DNA of 64,000 nucleotides from Onchocerca lupi (lineage: Eukaryota > Nematoda > Chromadorea > Rhabditida > Onchocercidae): positions 1 to 64,000 of the forward strand of contig JAOVVO010000243.1 in the NCBI GenBank assembly GCA_028564675.1, read 5' to 3'. The stretch's first letter is position 1. The number at the start of each line of letters is the position of its first letter. The position numbers and the translations under genes were made by a program. Of the stretch, positions 1-13,700 are shown piece after piece. The notes beneath the pieces are model-generated. The model was not told where the DNA came from. It did no database searches and was given only the letters and a program-made list of their open reading frames with translations.

Positions 1-21
1 TTATTATTATTATTATTATTA

Positions 22-70
<49 letters not shown>

Positions 71-83
71 TGTTATTATTATT
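1..83. repeat. (TTA)n trinucleotide microsatellite
   Basis: The window opens with near-continuous TTA/ATT triplets, interrupted by single changes near base 23 and base 70. It runs off the left edge, so its full length is unknown. Confidence 0.9.
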
Positions 84-1559
84 TACAATCATATTATTAT
101 CTAATAAATATTCATAAGGAATAGAGTTTTAAAATATTGTCATTGAATAGTAATGATGATAGGATATTTTCATTGTAAATGTATAGAACCTGCTAGGATT
201 ATTTCCTTCTATCCTGCTAGTCTGTTCACCAGATGTTTCAGCAAATTCCTTCATATATCCCAATGCTTTTCAATCATTATTATGATCAATATCGATATCA
301 CTTCCTGCTTTCAAAATTATTAGATTTCAAATTTATCAAATAATGTCATTTTGTAATCTTCCTATAGTTATCAGTACCTCTCGTTTCTTTATTGTACCAA
401 TCAGCACCAACAGTTGCTATCTCTATGATTATTATCATTGCCACATGAATCCGATTGATATTATAATTAATAAAATACAAGAGATCAAAGAATTAAATTC
501 GATAAGCTTTCTTTAAGTTGTATTCTTATCGATAGTGGATAATATATACAGTTATTTCATATTTCTGATTATGTCAATAAATTTCTGTCCTTTGCAGGTT
601 TATAATTTGAATTATAATTTATTAATTTGAATAAATCAACATTGTACTCTCAAATTCTTGATGATAAACTTCTGAACTTCAATTAAAAATTCAATAATTC
701 AAGTCATATATAAGATTTTTTGGAAACTTTTTTTAAAGAATTCTAATTAAGTTCCGTCTAAGTTTCTATTGATCAAGAATGTTTAAGTGTAGCTTTTCGA
801 AATCTCATATCTTAGCGGTGTAAAATTTAAAATAACTTAAGTTTTTTGCAATTAATTCCTACTAAGGACAATTTTTTTCTTGGCATTTTTTATTATTATT
901 ATATCTTTAGTAATTGTTAGAATAGAGGAGGTTGGTGATTAATAATTGTAAATGTTGCGCTAAAATTTTAATCTTAATCCTATTATAATTTTAATAATTG
1001 AGGCCTATTAAACTGCAGTATTTTCTCAAATTCAATCCTCTTGTTTAAATTTTTTATAAATAAGTTTTGCTTCTAAAATAAACATTTTTCAATAATACAT
1101 TGCTATTTCTTTCTGTAATCAACCATATATTTTGAATAATATACCATTTTAAAATATTCAGTGATGCCTAGTAAAATTGATTAGTTTTTGAATTACTCTG
1201 TGATAGTTAATATATTATAAAAATTTAGCTATTTTTTCTTTTGAAAAATATTTCAAAATATAAATAAGGTCATATATTTTAGTATTCATTCTCTTTTTAA
1301 ATATTATTGAATGCAAAGAGAATAAAATAAAAGCTTCTGTTTTCAGTTTTTATCATATTATGAGATTTAAGAGATGAACTTTTGTTACTTTTTAACTTGA
1401 ATAATCAAACTGATATAGAATTAAATTTTATAGTTGTTATTATTAAGATATAACTTTTTTTTTCTTTTTCATTTTATATAAAATGAAAATAGAATTCATG
1501 GCATTTAGCTGATATATTTGAATATTTTGATTAAAGTTGTGAAATTTCATTTATTTAAA

Positions 1560-1568
1560 TTACTTCAG
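1560..1568 (+). promoter_or_regulatory. Candidate trans-splice (spliced leader) acceptor for the amt mRNA
   Basis: A tacttcag acceptor ends at 1568, about 40 bases before the first in-frame ATG (1609), and no donor-bearing coding exon is evident upstream. In nematodes such an orphan acceptor is commonly where a spliced leader is added. This is inference; it could also end an ordinary 5' UTR intron. Confidence 0.35.
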
Positions 1569-1608
1569 ATTATTTGGATCATCAACTAATCATTTATCGA
1601 GAATTTCT

Positions 1609-4600
1609 ATGTCATTTTTTCTAATGAATGACTCGAGCAGCAGGATCGGTCTCATACGTAAGTTAAAACTTTCCTAATTGTTTAATTTCGTCAAGATTTA
1701 TTCAGCTGAAATTCCGAAATGTATAAATCAACGAATGTTCCATTTCTATTGAATTAATTGCAACGAAGCTTGAATAAAATAAAACTTCATGTGATTGTGA
1801 ATCCTATATCCAGTGACTAACCTCTGACCTCTTTGCTGGGGATATTGCAATGACATTAAGAAAGCTTTTGTTTCCAATCAATCAAAGTTTTTCTTTTTTA
1901 AAAAATAAAAAAACCACCTATGAAAGAATGTTAATTCTTCTCTCTTAATTTAACATCTGACATATTCGTTGTCTCTTTCCTTCAATTTTGAAATATCCTG
2001 AAAACAAAGGAAAAAAAAAATCACGAACATAATATTTTTGTTTTGTTATTTATATTCTCAGATTAAAAATAGAAAATTCTATTATTTAAATTACAAATCT
2101 TTTAGAATTTCTTTGTTATTTATATTAATCTTTTCGAATTTTTCATCGCTAACATGAATTAAACCAATACTAATTGAAAACAATATTAGCAACAAAATTT
2201 GCAGTTTAATTTTTAACTTTACAAAATATATATATATATATATATATATACTGCAAAATTACTTGCTTAATTTATTTGGGAAAAAATTATTCACTTAGAA
2301 AATTATGGTTAAAATATTTAATTTTAAATGAATTAAAAATTTTTTATTTGCACTTATTTAAATTTATAACATATTTTAAATCTTAACTATTCCTTTTTTC
2401 CTTTTTTTTTCTAAATATCTGGAGAAAAATTCTCAGATGGGCATTAAAAGGAAGGGGATTTCTTTGATGTATTGTTAACGAAAGAATGATTTATCTGTTT
2501 CTTTCACTGATATCTCTCTCTTTATCAATTTTATGACTTTTCTTCGTCTGATTAGAATATAATGCTTTCATTTAATTTCGTTCAATAAATAATCGAAAAT
2601 AAATAAATATATGTATTTATATTTGAATAAAATTCATCATTTTATTTTCTAAACCCATTTTCATCCATTTATTATTATCTCTTCAAATTTGTTTCCTTGA
2701 ATTTATATTTCAAAATTTTTAGAAATTTTTTCTTCAACTGAAAAAGCAAATTTATATTTCTAATCTTTGAATAAGCAAATGCTTTATTTAAACAGTGCAC
2801 TTTGCTGATTTTTTTTTTTTTTTTTGAAGAATTTAAATATTTAAATTAATAAATAAATTCTTTTCAATGAATCAAAACTTCCTAATATTAATGATTATAT
2901 AATGTCGAAAAGAAAAAGTTTGCAAAAATACTTGATCGTAGGCTCATTTTCGAAAATTATAATTTTGATGTAATCCTTGATTTTCGCTTGAACTTCTTTG
3001 CCTGGCAAACATTTGAATTACAAAGAAAAAATACATATATTTATAAATAATTTTTCTTTTGATCTATTAATTCTGATAATTTCCAGAATTCCTATTTTAC
3101 TTATCCGATCGTAAAAAATAATTCTCATTTGAAAATTGGAAAATGTCCTCTTTCTTCAGCAGTACTTTTTATTAATGTAAAATAACAATATTAAAGGGGA
3201 TTTTCTTTTTTTTTTTGAAAGAAATGAATTTAAATGATTTAGATAAACCGCAAAAAAAAAGAAAAAAAAAGCAAGCAGTAGGTATCTTTAATAATTTATA
3301 TTCTTCTGAAAATCTCTTATGGTCTATGGAGTTCTTCCGTGTCAGACTCTGCTAATTATCATCCCGAGGACGAAAATGATGACGCAGAAATGCGAAAATT
3401 TAATTTGAAATAGCAAATGCACCGGTAACTTATTGTGAAAGTACTACTGAAAAAGTACTATTAAAAAAGTACTACTTTCTAATTAATTTTTAATAAAGTA
3501 TAATTCAGCATGGATTTACATGAAAGATATTTCGCTTGATGGCTATTTGTTCGAAAAATAGTAAAATTCATAGATTATTTTATTGTAATTTCAAATTAAA
3601 AACTCTTTGAAATTTGAAGCAAACTAATCAATTATAAGACTAAAAAGAATAAAATCTGCACAATATCATTTATTTGCATCGATAGACAAAAATTTGAATG
3701 CAAAATTTACTGGTTAGTTTACTAATTTCTTGACTTCTTAACGAAGGAAATCATCGAGAATTAATAATTAAAATTGAAGTGCATTTCGTAGGTCTTAAAG
3801 ATTCAGCAGAAAGTTAAAAATAGAAAATAAATGCCTAGAGGAAAATTTTGCATTAGCTAAAAGCTTTTGATATCAAATGAACAAATCTCAATGATTTATT
3901 TTCGACTTATGCCTAGACAAGTCCAATTAAATTCAAAGGAGCAAATGCCTAAGAACAATCAAAAATTATCAAGTTTACTACTAATCATTGACAATTTTGA
4001 AGACTGCATGATTATTCCAATTAAAATCAAATCTTTATTTTTTTTTTTTTTTTTTATATTTTGGTTGTATTTATGAATTTGAAATTGAATTTGAAACATT
4101 GGATTGTTTCAAATTTGATTTCAAATTCATAAATAGAAATCTTTTTTTTTGTGTGTGTGTGTTTGAGAAATTTCGGAAATTTAAAATTATGAACAAACGA
4201 ACATTTAAATTTTTTTTATATATATATATATGTAGATTAGCTGGACTGGCCAAGCAACCCCATGGCTGATCTATGTACTGTAAATTATATAAATGTTTTT
4301 ATTTCAGAAACGAAGCATTATGCATTAAATGCCAAACTACCATATAATGTAGAAGTTGAAAAACTATATCAGGATGATGCGGTATGGATTACTGCCAGCA
4401 GTTTTATCATTTTTACCATGCATTCCGGTTAATATTTCTTATTAAATTTTACTAAAATTTATTCCTAATTTTTATAGATTTGAATTATTTTTAAATGAAT
4501 TAAAATATTCGAAAAATATTAATATCATTTCAAATTTATGCATAATACAAATTTGCTCTTGGAATACTTCCGAAAATTTTGGCTTTATTATAATATTGCA

Positions 4601-4628
4601 AATATATTGAATAAAATTACGAATTGAT

Positions 4629-4668
<40 letters not shown>

Positions 4669-7600
4669 AAAAGCACTGATAGAATTAGGAAAATATTTTT
4701 TAATTAAGAATAAAATTTATGAAAAATTTTGAGATTTTTGAATTTTTTTCAAAAATTTTTAATTTCTCCCTTTCTTAAGGTTTTGGCCTGCTAGAAAGTG
4801 GTAGTGTAGCAGCGAAGGATGAAGTTAACATAATGGTAAAGAATGTTGTTGATGTAGTTTTCGGTGGTTTAGCATATTGGGCATTCGGTTACGGTCTCAG
4901 TTTTGGTAATGGAATTTATAGTAATGCTATTACAGGATGGGGCAAATTTTTTTATAATCCTGAAAGGTAAGCTTTTTCTCGAAATTGAAATTTAAATTAT
5001 ACAACATAAAATTAAGCTTTTCACATATCTTGAAATTGAAATTTTTCGAACGAAATTTGGTAACTTCAAGGAATTTGAGAGATTATCATCTCTCGCACAC
5101 TTTAGATAAAAAAAAGTTACTATACTTCTTCGTTGATCATCTTTTATTTTATCAAATGTTGAAATTTCTGAAATGAGGAATGGCGCTCGAAATTATGTTT
5201 AGTTTTCTATCACTGATAAATATAATGATGTAATTGCGACAAATGATTCTCTTATTTTCATTTTACAAAATTATCCAGCTATAAACAGAAAATTGCTTTT
5301 TCAAGGTTAAATGTCAGATCAAATTAAAAAAAATAAAAAAAGAAAAAATCACAAGAATAAACCATCTTGAGCCAAATTATTTCTGTTTTGGAATCAATGG
5401 ACGAAATAATTTGATCAAAAATTTTTCGATTTTTAACTTGAAAAATATTCAGTTTAAGGATCCATTGAATAATTAATGAAAATATCTTTATGTGTTCAAA
5501 TTTCTAAAATTTAATAATAAGCAATTTTAATTTTACTTGTAGTCATTTAATGTCTTCTTATCTTATACATTTTTTTTAAAAAATTTTTCAACATTTACTA
5601 TAGCATATTTTTTTCGATGAATAACGATAGCACATCGGATCACTTATCGTATAATTATTTCATTTTATTATCTCTTGTTAAGAATTAAAAGATTAAAATG
5701 ATTTATTTATTTAAATGGAAATTTTGGAATTCGAAAGTTCGACGATTCTCCATTTCCTAATGAGTAGTTCTCAAAAGCTGTCAATATTTAATGCAATTAA
5801 AGAAAAGGCCATTGAGCGAATTGATAAAGTGCATTTGTTATTTGAACAAAACAATAAATATGATGAATAAAAAATAATGTAACTGATAATCAGGAGAAGA
5901 GAATGAAAAGAAAGAAAAAAAAAACGAGTGAAAAGAAAGAAAATTAAAAGGAAATTTCCAATTTAAGATTTCAAAAAATCGAAATTTCGAAATAAAAATT
6001 TTTTTAAAAGTTAGAATTACATTATTGATTATAGAATATTTCATAATATTAGCTAACATGAAAAAAATGATTACGCAGATTTATTAAATTATCGTAATTT
6101 TCGAAAGCTTTAAGAATCCACAAGTTATTTGAATCGATAAGCAAGATTCTTGCCTTTATCATACTTCAATACACTCTTCATCTTCTGGAGAAATTTGTCT
6201 TTCATCTTTTCTGATAAATTTGAATTTTTAATACAAATTAATTTATTCCAGGAATCGTCATTCTCCACGTGATGAAGGTTGGGCTTATGCAAATTTCTTA
6301 TTTCAACTTAGTTATGCAACAACCTCATCAACGATTGTTTCTGGTACAAAACTGTTAGATGTTTTTTTTTTTTTTTATTTAAATTTTGCATAAAAATGCA
6401 GAAATTTAAAAGTGTCAAAATTATTAATCAGTTAATTCGAATGAAAATTTAAAAACAAATTTTTCATTCAAAAATAATAAAATTAAGACAAACTTTTTAA
6501 TGTAACTTTAGTATATCTCGGCTTCTTTTTTCTTTTTTTATAAACAAGAAATTCGAACTTTCTTTTATCTAATTTTAATTATAAATAATTAGTAACTGCT
6601 TTAGCAAAATCATAATTTCTTTTCTAAATTTCAAAAAATTTAATTTTTCAGGTGCTGTAGCTGAACGTGCCAAACTTAAATCATATATTCTACTTGGATG
6701 TATCGTAATTCTAATACAAGCATTACCGTCACATTGGGTCTGGGATAGACAGGGAATTTTCTTCAAACTTGGCGTCGTTGATTTTGCTGGCTGCTCATGT
6801 GTAATAATTGAGCTTATGTTAAAGAAAAAAACAAACAGTGATTTAAATCACATTATCAGAAGCGTATAATTGCAAAATGTAACAATTTCACGTAAGCCTC
6901 GTCGCAATCACGTATACGTGCAAAACATTGCGATGCAATTATGTATACGTGCAAAATGCACCAATCTTACGTAAATTTCGTTCATAATAATTGCTTCCAT
7001 ATACTTTTCATAATGTGTTGAAACAGAGTAGAAAAATATAGATAAATAAAAATTATAATTAGAAAGTAAGAAAATGGCGAGAGAGAAGAATTATTAAATG
7101 CTAAATTTACATATCAAATTTGATTAATTAACGCATCTTTGATTCCATCTTTCCGTATTTGAGCTTATAATGAAAGAGAAGATAGTTTTAAATTTTCATT
7201 AAATTTCAGATTCATATGGTTGGCGGTATCATTGGCTTAGTAGCTACCATTTATTTAAAGCCGCGACGAAATCGATTCAGTGAAAATTCGGTGCATCAGA
7301 TGAGTTCACCGACAAATGCCCTTCTTGGAACTTTTATGCTTTGGTGGGGTTGGTTCGGAATTAATTCTGGATCAGCCTGTGGTGTTACCAATGGTCGTTG
7401 GCGACTTGCAGCCAGGTTAGGCCTATATCAGGCATTTCTTGGGATATTTGAGGTATCACAACAATGTATTCTTGGAACTTTATGCTTTGATGGAATTGGT
7501 CCGTTCAATTTAAATTTCGAAGTTTAATTTGGAAAAGTTGAGATATATATTATCAAAATATTGATAAAAATTAGCTAATAACCTCATCTTCAAGTATTAC

Positions 7601-10600
7601 TTACTTCCGAAATTACGAAATATTCTTTTATCTCATATCTTCAGAAGATTACGAATTATATAAGCATTGAGAAAATTTTTAAACATAGAAAGCTTAATTA
7701 TTGTTTTCTTGCATTTTTTGTTTTCGCAAATTTACAATTTCGTAATTTAATTTGAAAAAAAATAAGTATTTTCAAGAAGAATTGGAAGAACTGAACTGAA
7801 TACTATGAAAAAAATGGAATATTTTAGAGCATCGGTAGCGACAATTATGAGCTCAATAGGAGGTGGTATCACATCTATTATATTCAGTTTTGCAAAAACA
7901 AAAAAATTGCAAGTTAGTTATCTCATCTTTGGATTACTGTCTTCAGTGGTTGCCATCACAGGTAAATTTTCATTGAATTTTGTCTAAAACTATCTTTATG
8001 ATTCTGTATACTGCATCATTCGATTGGTTATAAAATTAAAGAGTATTACAGTAATTTCATTTCAATCTTAAATATTTTGCCATAAAATATCTTTTTTAAT
8101 CAATTAACATAATATGTAAGGTGATGATAATTGTTTACAACTGTAAACTTTTTTGAATGCAGAACAGAAATATCTGATTAAAAAAATTTATTTCAAGTTT
8201 CTTCTCCCAAAAAAAAAAAAGAAATGGAAAAAACTTTCAGTTATTGAAAATTTTTATTCGAGGATAATATTAAAACAATCTATCTTATTACTGTTAATAA
8301 ATTCATTTCGAAACCATACTCATATGAATGAGATTTTATTGATGAGAGATTAAATGTTTGAAAAAATTTATTTTTATCCAGCAATTTGTGCCGTTGCACG
8401 ACCGTGGCATGCATTATTGATCGGTGCGATCAGTTCAGCCATTTCCATCTCAGTCATACCGGCTCTAGAATTTTTGAAAATTGATGATCCGGTTGGCATC
8501 ATACCAATACATCTTACAGCATCTATATGGGGTATGTGTGCAGTTGGCATTTTTGCAGAGGATGATCAAGTTTTGGTATGTATATTTCCATAATTTATTT
8601 TGTTCAATTTTTCAAATTCAATCAATAATTTATTGATATAAGAAAGGTAATCGTACACAGTTGAATAATATTACTTGGAAATTATTAAAAAATGAAAAAT
8701 ATTCTCAACAAAATTACTTTTCAAAAATTCAGGCCTTAACAAACGGACATTATGGCTTGATATATTCGGGAAGTTTCAAATTGCTTGCTATACAAATGCT
8801 TTGTACAGTAACTGTTCTGGTTTATAGTGCCGTCGTTGGACTTATTGCTCTAATTGTGAATTTTCCTTGGACTTTTTTTTTTTTTCACTTTTATTGTTCG
8901 ATCAATTCATTAGCATTATTTTTTTTTTTTTTTCATTCAAATATTATTCAAATGATTAATTACCAATTCTGAATTAACTCATTCTTCTTGCAGATTTTGG
9001 GTAAAAGTCCTCTTGGAATACGAGTTACAGATTATGAGGAACAGATTGGCGCTGATGTCATAGAGCATGGTTTAGCTGGCACAAATATTGCTCGATATCA
9101 TATTGAAAAACCTTTATCATCGAAGTTTGTAAAAATATTATATTTTTTGATAAATCATTTTATAAAGCATACATCTTTGTAGTATCTTTTGTACATAAAA
9201 TTCGTGAATTTGACTTTTGACCTGTTAAATAGTTGCCATGATCTTTTCATACTAAAATATAAAATATCAGATGATTTATTTGCTATCTAAAACAAAATTC
9301 TTATTCTTCATTTTCTTCGTAGAACGTTTGCAACCGTCACAAAGGCAATAACAAAATGGAAACTTCAAACACGTGCTAATCGAGCATTACGTGAACAATG
9401 CTCAACTCTTGGCTATCCAAGAAAACCAGATAATGGTGCCATGTTGATTCGACAACGTAAAAATAAACTTTCTAACGATGGTAAGTTTTATGCTCTTGTT
9501 TGATTTTTCCAAATTTGCATATTATGCTTTAATAATTGAATGGAAATGATTTTTTTTTTCCTTTGCATCATATTTTTATTTGTAGTATTTATCATTTTTG
9601 ATTGCTATTTTTCAATGTTATATCCCTTTTTTTCAGAAATTTCCTCATTAAATCAATGTATTCGATCACTTAATTCGTCTTCACGTGCAAAAATGCCCGT
9701 TAATGCTGAAATATCATTTTCCTCAAACATTGCGAAAGAGGGTAATCCATTATCTCAACAATTTCGACATTCTGTGACACCATTTGCAAGAAACGAAAAT
9801 AATATGAAGTCTACGAAAATCGATAAAATGGCAATTACTTCTAAACGAATAGCGTATGAGGAAGCTGGAGAAGTAAACTTTAAATGCTTTCATACAAAGT
9901 TTCATTATTTGAATTTGTAACAATTAAGTGAAGAAAATGCGTTGCTATGGTAACGCTAAATACTTTCCGTAACTTTCAGAAGGATAAAAAGTAAAAAATT
10001 TATGAATTTGTTTCTCATCTTTCTACTGATATAAAACTAAAGTTTTTCATCGAAACAAATCAGAAATATAAATTGACAGCTGATTCAGAATGATAGAATC
10101 TAAAATGACTAGATTTTACCATAAATTTCAATTTTAATTTCAATTAAGTTATTTTAATTTGATGGATTTTTTCGTCCTCTATTGTAATTATAATGAAGAA
10201 TGAAGTAAAGCAAAACAATAAATTGCTAAGTCAGTTCTCTTTTAGAAATTTGAAAATAATTAAATTGAACTATTCTTATGCGTTAAAGAGTGAATAATTT
10301 AAGCTAACTAGTAGGATATCTTAAAATTCCTAAAAATTTCAAGTTTCATTTCAGAATCCAAATTGCAGTAAGACGGCACAAACAAATTTTGTTCCAATAC
10401 CGGATGATTTTACCAATAATGCCTGTAATACGTTACAATCACTGAATTCGGATCGATTACAATTTGATCTTCGCAATAGTCCAGTACCAGAGAGTAGAAG
10501 ATCGCTGGATCATGTTGTCGCATCGGAGAGAAGGGTTCTTCAATTTGTGGTACCAAATAAAGATTTAGGGAATACAACCAGATTTGTTACTTCTGCTAAG

Positions 10601-10645
10601 CCGCATAGGAATAGAGTTTTACCATTAATTCCTGATACTGTTTAA
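1609..10645 (+). CDS. Ammonium transporter, AMT/Rh (Amt) family
   Basis: Plasma-membrane channel conducting ammonium/ammonia. Exons: 1609-1657, 4308-4427, 4780-4966, 6252-6343, 6652-6800, 7210-7415, 7828-7961, 8382-8575, 8733-8855, 8994-9124, 9323-9480, 9637-9872, 10355-10645; all introns are GT-AG and all phases agree, giving 689 residues. Family motifs appear in order: DDAVWITASSFIIFTMHSG near residues 39-57, SGAVAER near 149, DFAG at 193-196, WFGINSGSA near 247, IDDPVG near 346, and a final block YEEQIGADVIEHGLAG. Both pore histidines are present (H201, H356), as are the ligand-site Asp (D193), Trp (W180) and Ser (S254). The phenylalanine gate is unusual: Y140 and I250 occupy the F107/F215 positions of E. 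coli AmtB. About 270 residues follow the last membrane helix, mostly polar and unrecognised. Start: 1609 is the first ATG after a TGA at 1540; ATG 1624 is equally possible. Closest known relatives are probably C. elegans amt-1 to amt-4; I cannot say which. Confidence 0.93.
2227..2250. repeat. (TA)n microsatellite in amt intron 1
   Basis: A perfect run of TA dinucleotides lies inside the 2.65-kb first intron (1658-4307), which otherwise shows only A+T-rich sequence, poly-T runs and one strong hairpin. Confidence 0.9.
4070..4133. repeat. Near-perfect 29-bp inverted repeat with 6-base loop (amt intron 1)
   Basis: Left arm 4070-4098 and right arm 4105-4133 are reverse complements over 29 bases with two mismatches, separated by a 6-base loop (ttggat). 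It lies about 175 bases before amt exon 2. It could form a stable stem in the pre-mRNA. It may be a small non-autonomous element or a hairpin RNA; nothing identifies it further. Confidence 0.85.
4632..4665. repeat. Poly-A tract in amt intron 2
   Basis: An almost uninterrupted run of more than 30 A lies in the 352-base intron between amt exons 2 and 3. Similar runs recur through the window. Confidence 0.9.
6904..6956. repeat. Duplicated 22-mer around the palindrome CACGTATACGTG (amt intron 5)
   Basis: Two copies of gcaat(c/t)a(c/t)gtatacgtgcaaaa lie at 6904-6925 and 6935-6956. The first contains the perfect 12-base palindrome CACGTATACGTG (6909-6920). The segment is visibly richer in CG than its surroundings. 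It may be a paired binding site; no factor is assigned. Confidence 0.7.
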
Positions 10646-10739
10646 AAAAAAAAAATAAGATTATTACCGAAATATTGAAATTTTCATCAAAATTTAATGC
10701 TCAGAGAGATTAGAAGAAGTTGGGAAACTATAAATAAGA

Positions 10740-10745
10740 AATAAA
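10740..10745 (+). promoter_or_regulatory. Candidate polyadenylation signal of the ammonium transporter
   Basis: AATAAA occurs 95 bases after the stop codon at 10643-10645. A second copy lies at 10770-10775. Either could end the mRNA; such hexamers are frequent by chance in this base composition. Confidence 0.4.
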
Positions 10746-13700
10746 AGATTTTATTTCGATAAAATAGAAAATAAAAACTTGTTATTAATGATGGAATTTA
10801 ATTTACTTAAGAACAGACTTTATAATTTTTCTCGTAACTTAACAAAAAACAATTTGAGTTAAATAGAATCGCAATAAGCAGCTGCGAAATAATATTAGAT
10901 ACACCAATTTTAAGACGTGATGCACTGCATTTCAGAATACATTCTTCTTAAAATTTAAGAAATTCTTCAAAAAATTACATTGTGCCACATTGTCATTTTG
11001 TTGTATCAGTGATACCAATTATTTGTTGTAGTTAAAATCTGTATTTGTTATTAAATCCGTATCTGTTAAAAGCGGCGATTCGGTGGAAAATTGTTTTATC
11101 GGTATTTCCGAAGTCTTAGGATTGAAATTCTGAAAATTTATTATTTTGAGATCTTTTTCTGTATTACTAATCTTGTAAATTATTTTTAAAGAATAAAACT
11201 TTTACAAAGAGAAATTTTCAGTAACTTTTATATATCCTACATCATTACAGTAACAATGTTCTTGGCATTTCACGTAACCTTCAAGCAGAATATTTCGCTT
11301 AACATTTTCTATGGAAATTTACAGTTCTCTAAAATATGTACTTTTCTTTAAGGTCATGATATGCATTTGTCAAGAGCTTTTTTAGGTCAAGATATGATTT
11401 GTATCTGTAAAGGTAAAGATATGCATTTACCAGAGGCTTGTTAAAAGGTAATTTAATTTATTGAGTAAAGGCAAATGACTTTGAGTGAAGACAATTTGAA
11501 ATTTCTAAAATTTGAAAAAAAAATGCAAGGGTCAGAAATATTTAGAAATAAACTACAGAACTTCAAAATGTGACACTACGGTTCTCCAGATTTCTAGGAA
11601 TTTCAGTTGCTATCCGAATGTAAATAGTTCTTATGAAAATGGTTTACTTAATTAAAGTGTCAAAATTATTAAGCAATTCAACTGCTTCGGAATATTTATT
11701 TATGAGATTTTTTTTTTTTTTTTTGCATACTTTATCATTCATTTGTACTTGTTTTTCTTACGGTCGCATGGATCTTCCGGAAATTATGTTGACTTAAATG
11801 TCAATTGTATCTCGCAATTTTTGGAAATTTTACTGCTTTTTCAGGGTAAATGCATAATTTTAAGTTTAATAAATCGGATTGATGAAGAAAGCGGAAATAA
11901 AAATTAACTTATAAACAGCATATATCGTGAGAAATCATCAAATTATAATTTCTAACTGATGAAAATGGCAAAATAAATGAAGACTTTGTAAAGATATGAG
12001 AAGATCAAAATTTGTTATTACCGTTTGGTTCATACGCATTTCTAATATCAAATATTTAAAGTACAACAATGAATTTAATTCTTTTTTCTTTTCTTCTTTT
12101 TTTTTCTTTTTTTTTTTCTGTTCAACAGCCAGTAATTCTGATCAACAGAAGATGGAATCCGTTGAAAAATATAATATTTGAATCTTTTCTAGATGTTTGC
12201 TTAGTACCGATAAGTTTGTAGTTTGAGCAGATGCATGTTTTTACTTTTATAAAAAAGAGAAAATAAATTTTTTGTTTTCTCTTAAATTCCATTCTTTGCA
12301 TTAATTTTTATTATTAGGACTTCTTTTCTTTTATTTTTCGTCATTACTATTTTATTTTATTAATTTATTTCATTAGAAATTTGAAATTCATTTATTGTCT
12401 GATTGTCATCGTTAATTTGAGCCAAAAAAATTTGGCATCTTAATTCAGTAGTTAAAATTATTCCGGTTTTTGGCAAATTTCAACAAAGTCTTATAATCAT
12501 ATCATTTCGTTAAACTTTCCACTAAAATTATATTTGTCGAATAGGCTGTTTGTTAAATAATTGTTAGGCTAAAGTTATTATTTTAGATAAATGACGTATT
12601 AAATTAGATTATTTGTGCAAAAACAAAAAGAAACAATCCTCCAACTTTTTCCTGTCCTAAGTTTGTCAACTGAAATCTGTTTTCTCATACATGTTTAGAT
12701 TTTCTAAACAAAACAAAGGTGTACAATGCTCGAGCAAATTCCTTTGCATATTTAAAATTTAAAATTTTTAAAACTCTTCAGTAAAATGTGAACTTCACTT
12801 AATGAGCAACTTAGAAAAAAATAAATAAAAGTTGATTTCATCCGGAAAATTCTGAAAATTCTTGAATTATATAGTCAATCTGTGAGTTATTAGAATTCCA
12901 AAATTTATTGTTTAAAATTTGCTCATTTGTTTATTCCCCAAATTGACTATTGATCACTTTTCATTCCATTTATTATCTGCCCTAATTTTCTCGAGGTTTT
13001 CAAAACTTTCGCAATTATTTTCAAGAAAGGATTGAAAGTTATGATATCGATGCCACTTCATCTCTTTTCATTTCACTACCGAATTCTTAAATTGCAAAAT
13101 TAATGAGCAACAAATGTTCAATATTGGTTACATCTTTGAAAGAAAACTTAGTTTTTATTATTAAAATAATTTTAAAGATTTAATCGAATCCGAAAATTCA
13201 GAAAATAAGACTAGAATGTAATAATTTAAGATCGCTCGCTACAGGATCATAAAATGAAAATTAAAACTACAATTGTCTCATTATAAAGTTTCCAAATTCC
13301 ATAAATGGAACTTAATTTTGTCGGAAGATTCCATTTATGGAAGATAACAGGCAACTGCAAAATATCACCGACGAAGAAATTGGAAATCGAATTTTTGTCA
13401 TTTTTCATCATAAATAATCAATTTTTTTTTTTTTTTTTTTAGACTTCAAAATATAAAAAAAAAAAAAAAAAAAAAAATGCAGAATTGATTTAAATTTGAC
13501 GAAATTGAATTATTTACTGAGATTATTTTAGTATTTCTAAAAACAAAATTTTGTTTCTTCTCTATTTCTTTTTCTCCAATTTCCTTGCAAAACTATTGAC
13601 CTATTGACAAACAGAAGCAAAAAAGTTTTCAATATTAGTGAAAATATTTGAAGTTTGAAAATGTAGAAAATAAATATATGAAAAGATTGATTATGTCCCA

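Larger units (their letters stand above)
1..1608. other. Non-coding DNA upstream of the ammonium transporter
   Basis: Apart from the leading (TTA)n tract this stretch holds no open frame or splice-linked exon that I recognise. It is A+T-rich with short poly-T runs. It should contain the promoter of the plus-strand ammonium transporter, but no TATA or initiator element can be singled out. Confidence 0.5.

Noticed and set aside
13297..13342. 14-bp inverted repeat with 18-base loop
   Set aside because: Each arm is itself a near-palindrome, so the pairing is largely a by-product; too short to call a functional hairpin.
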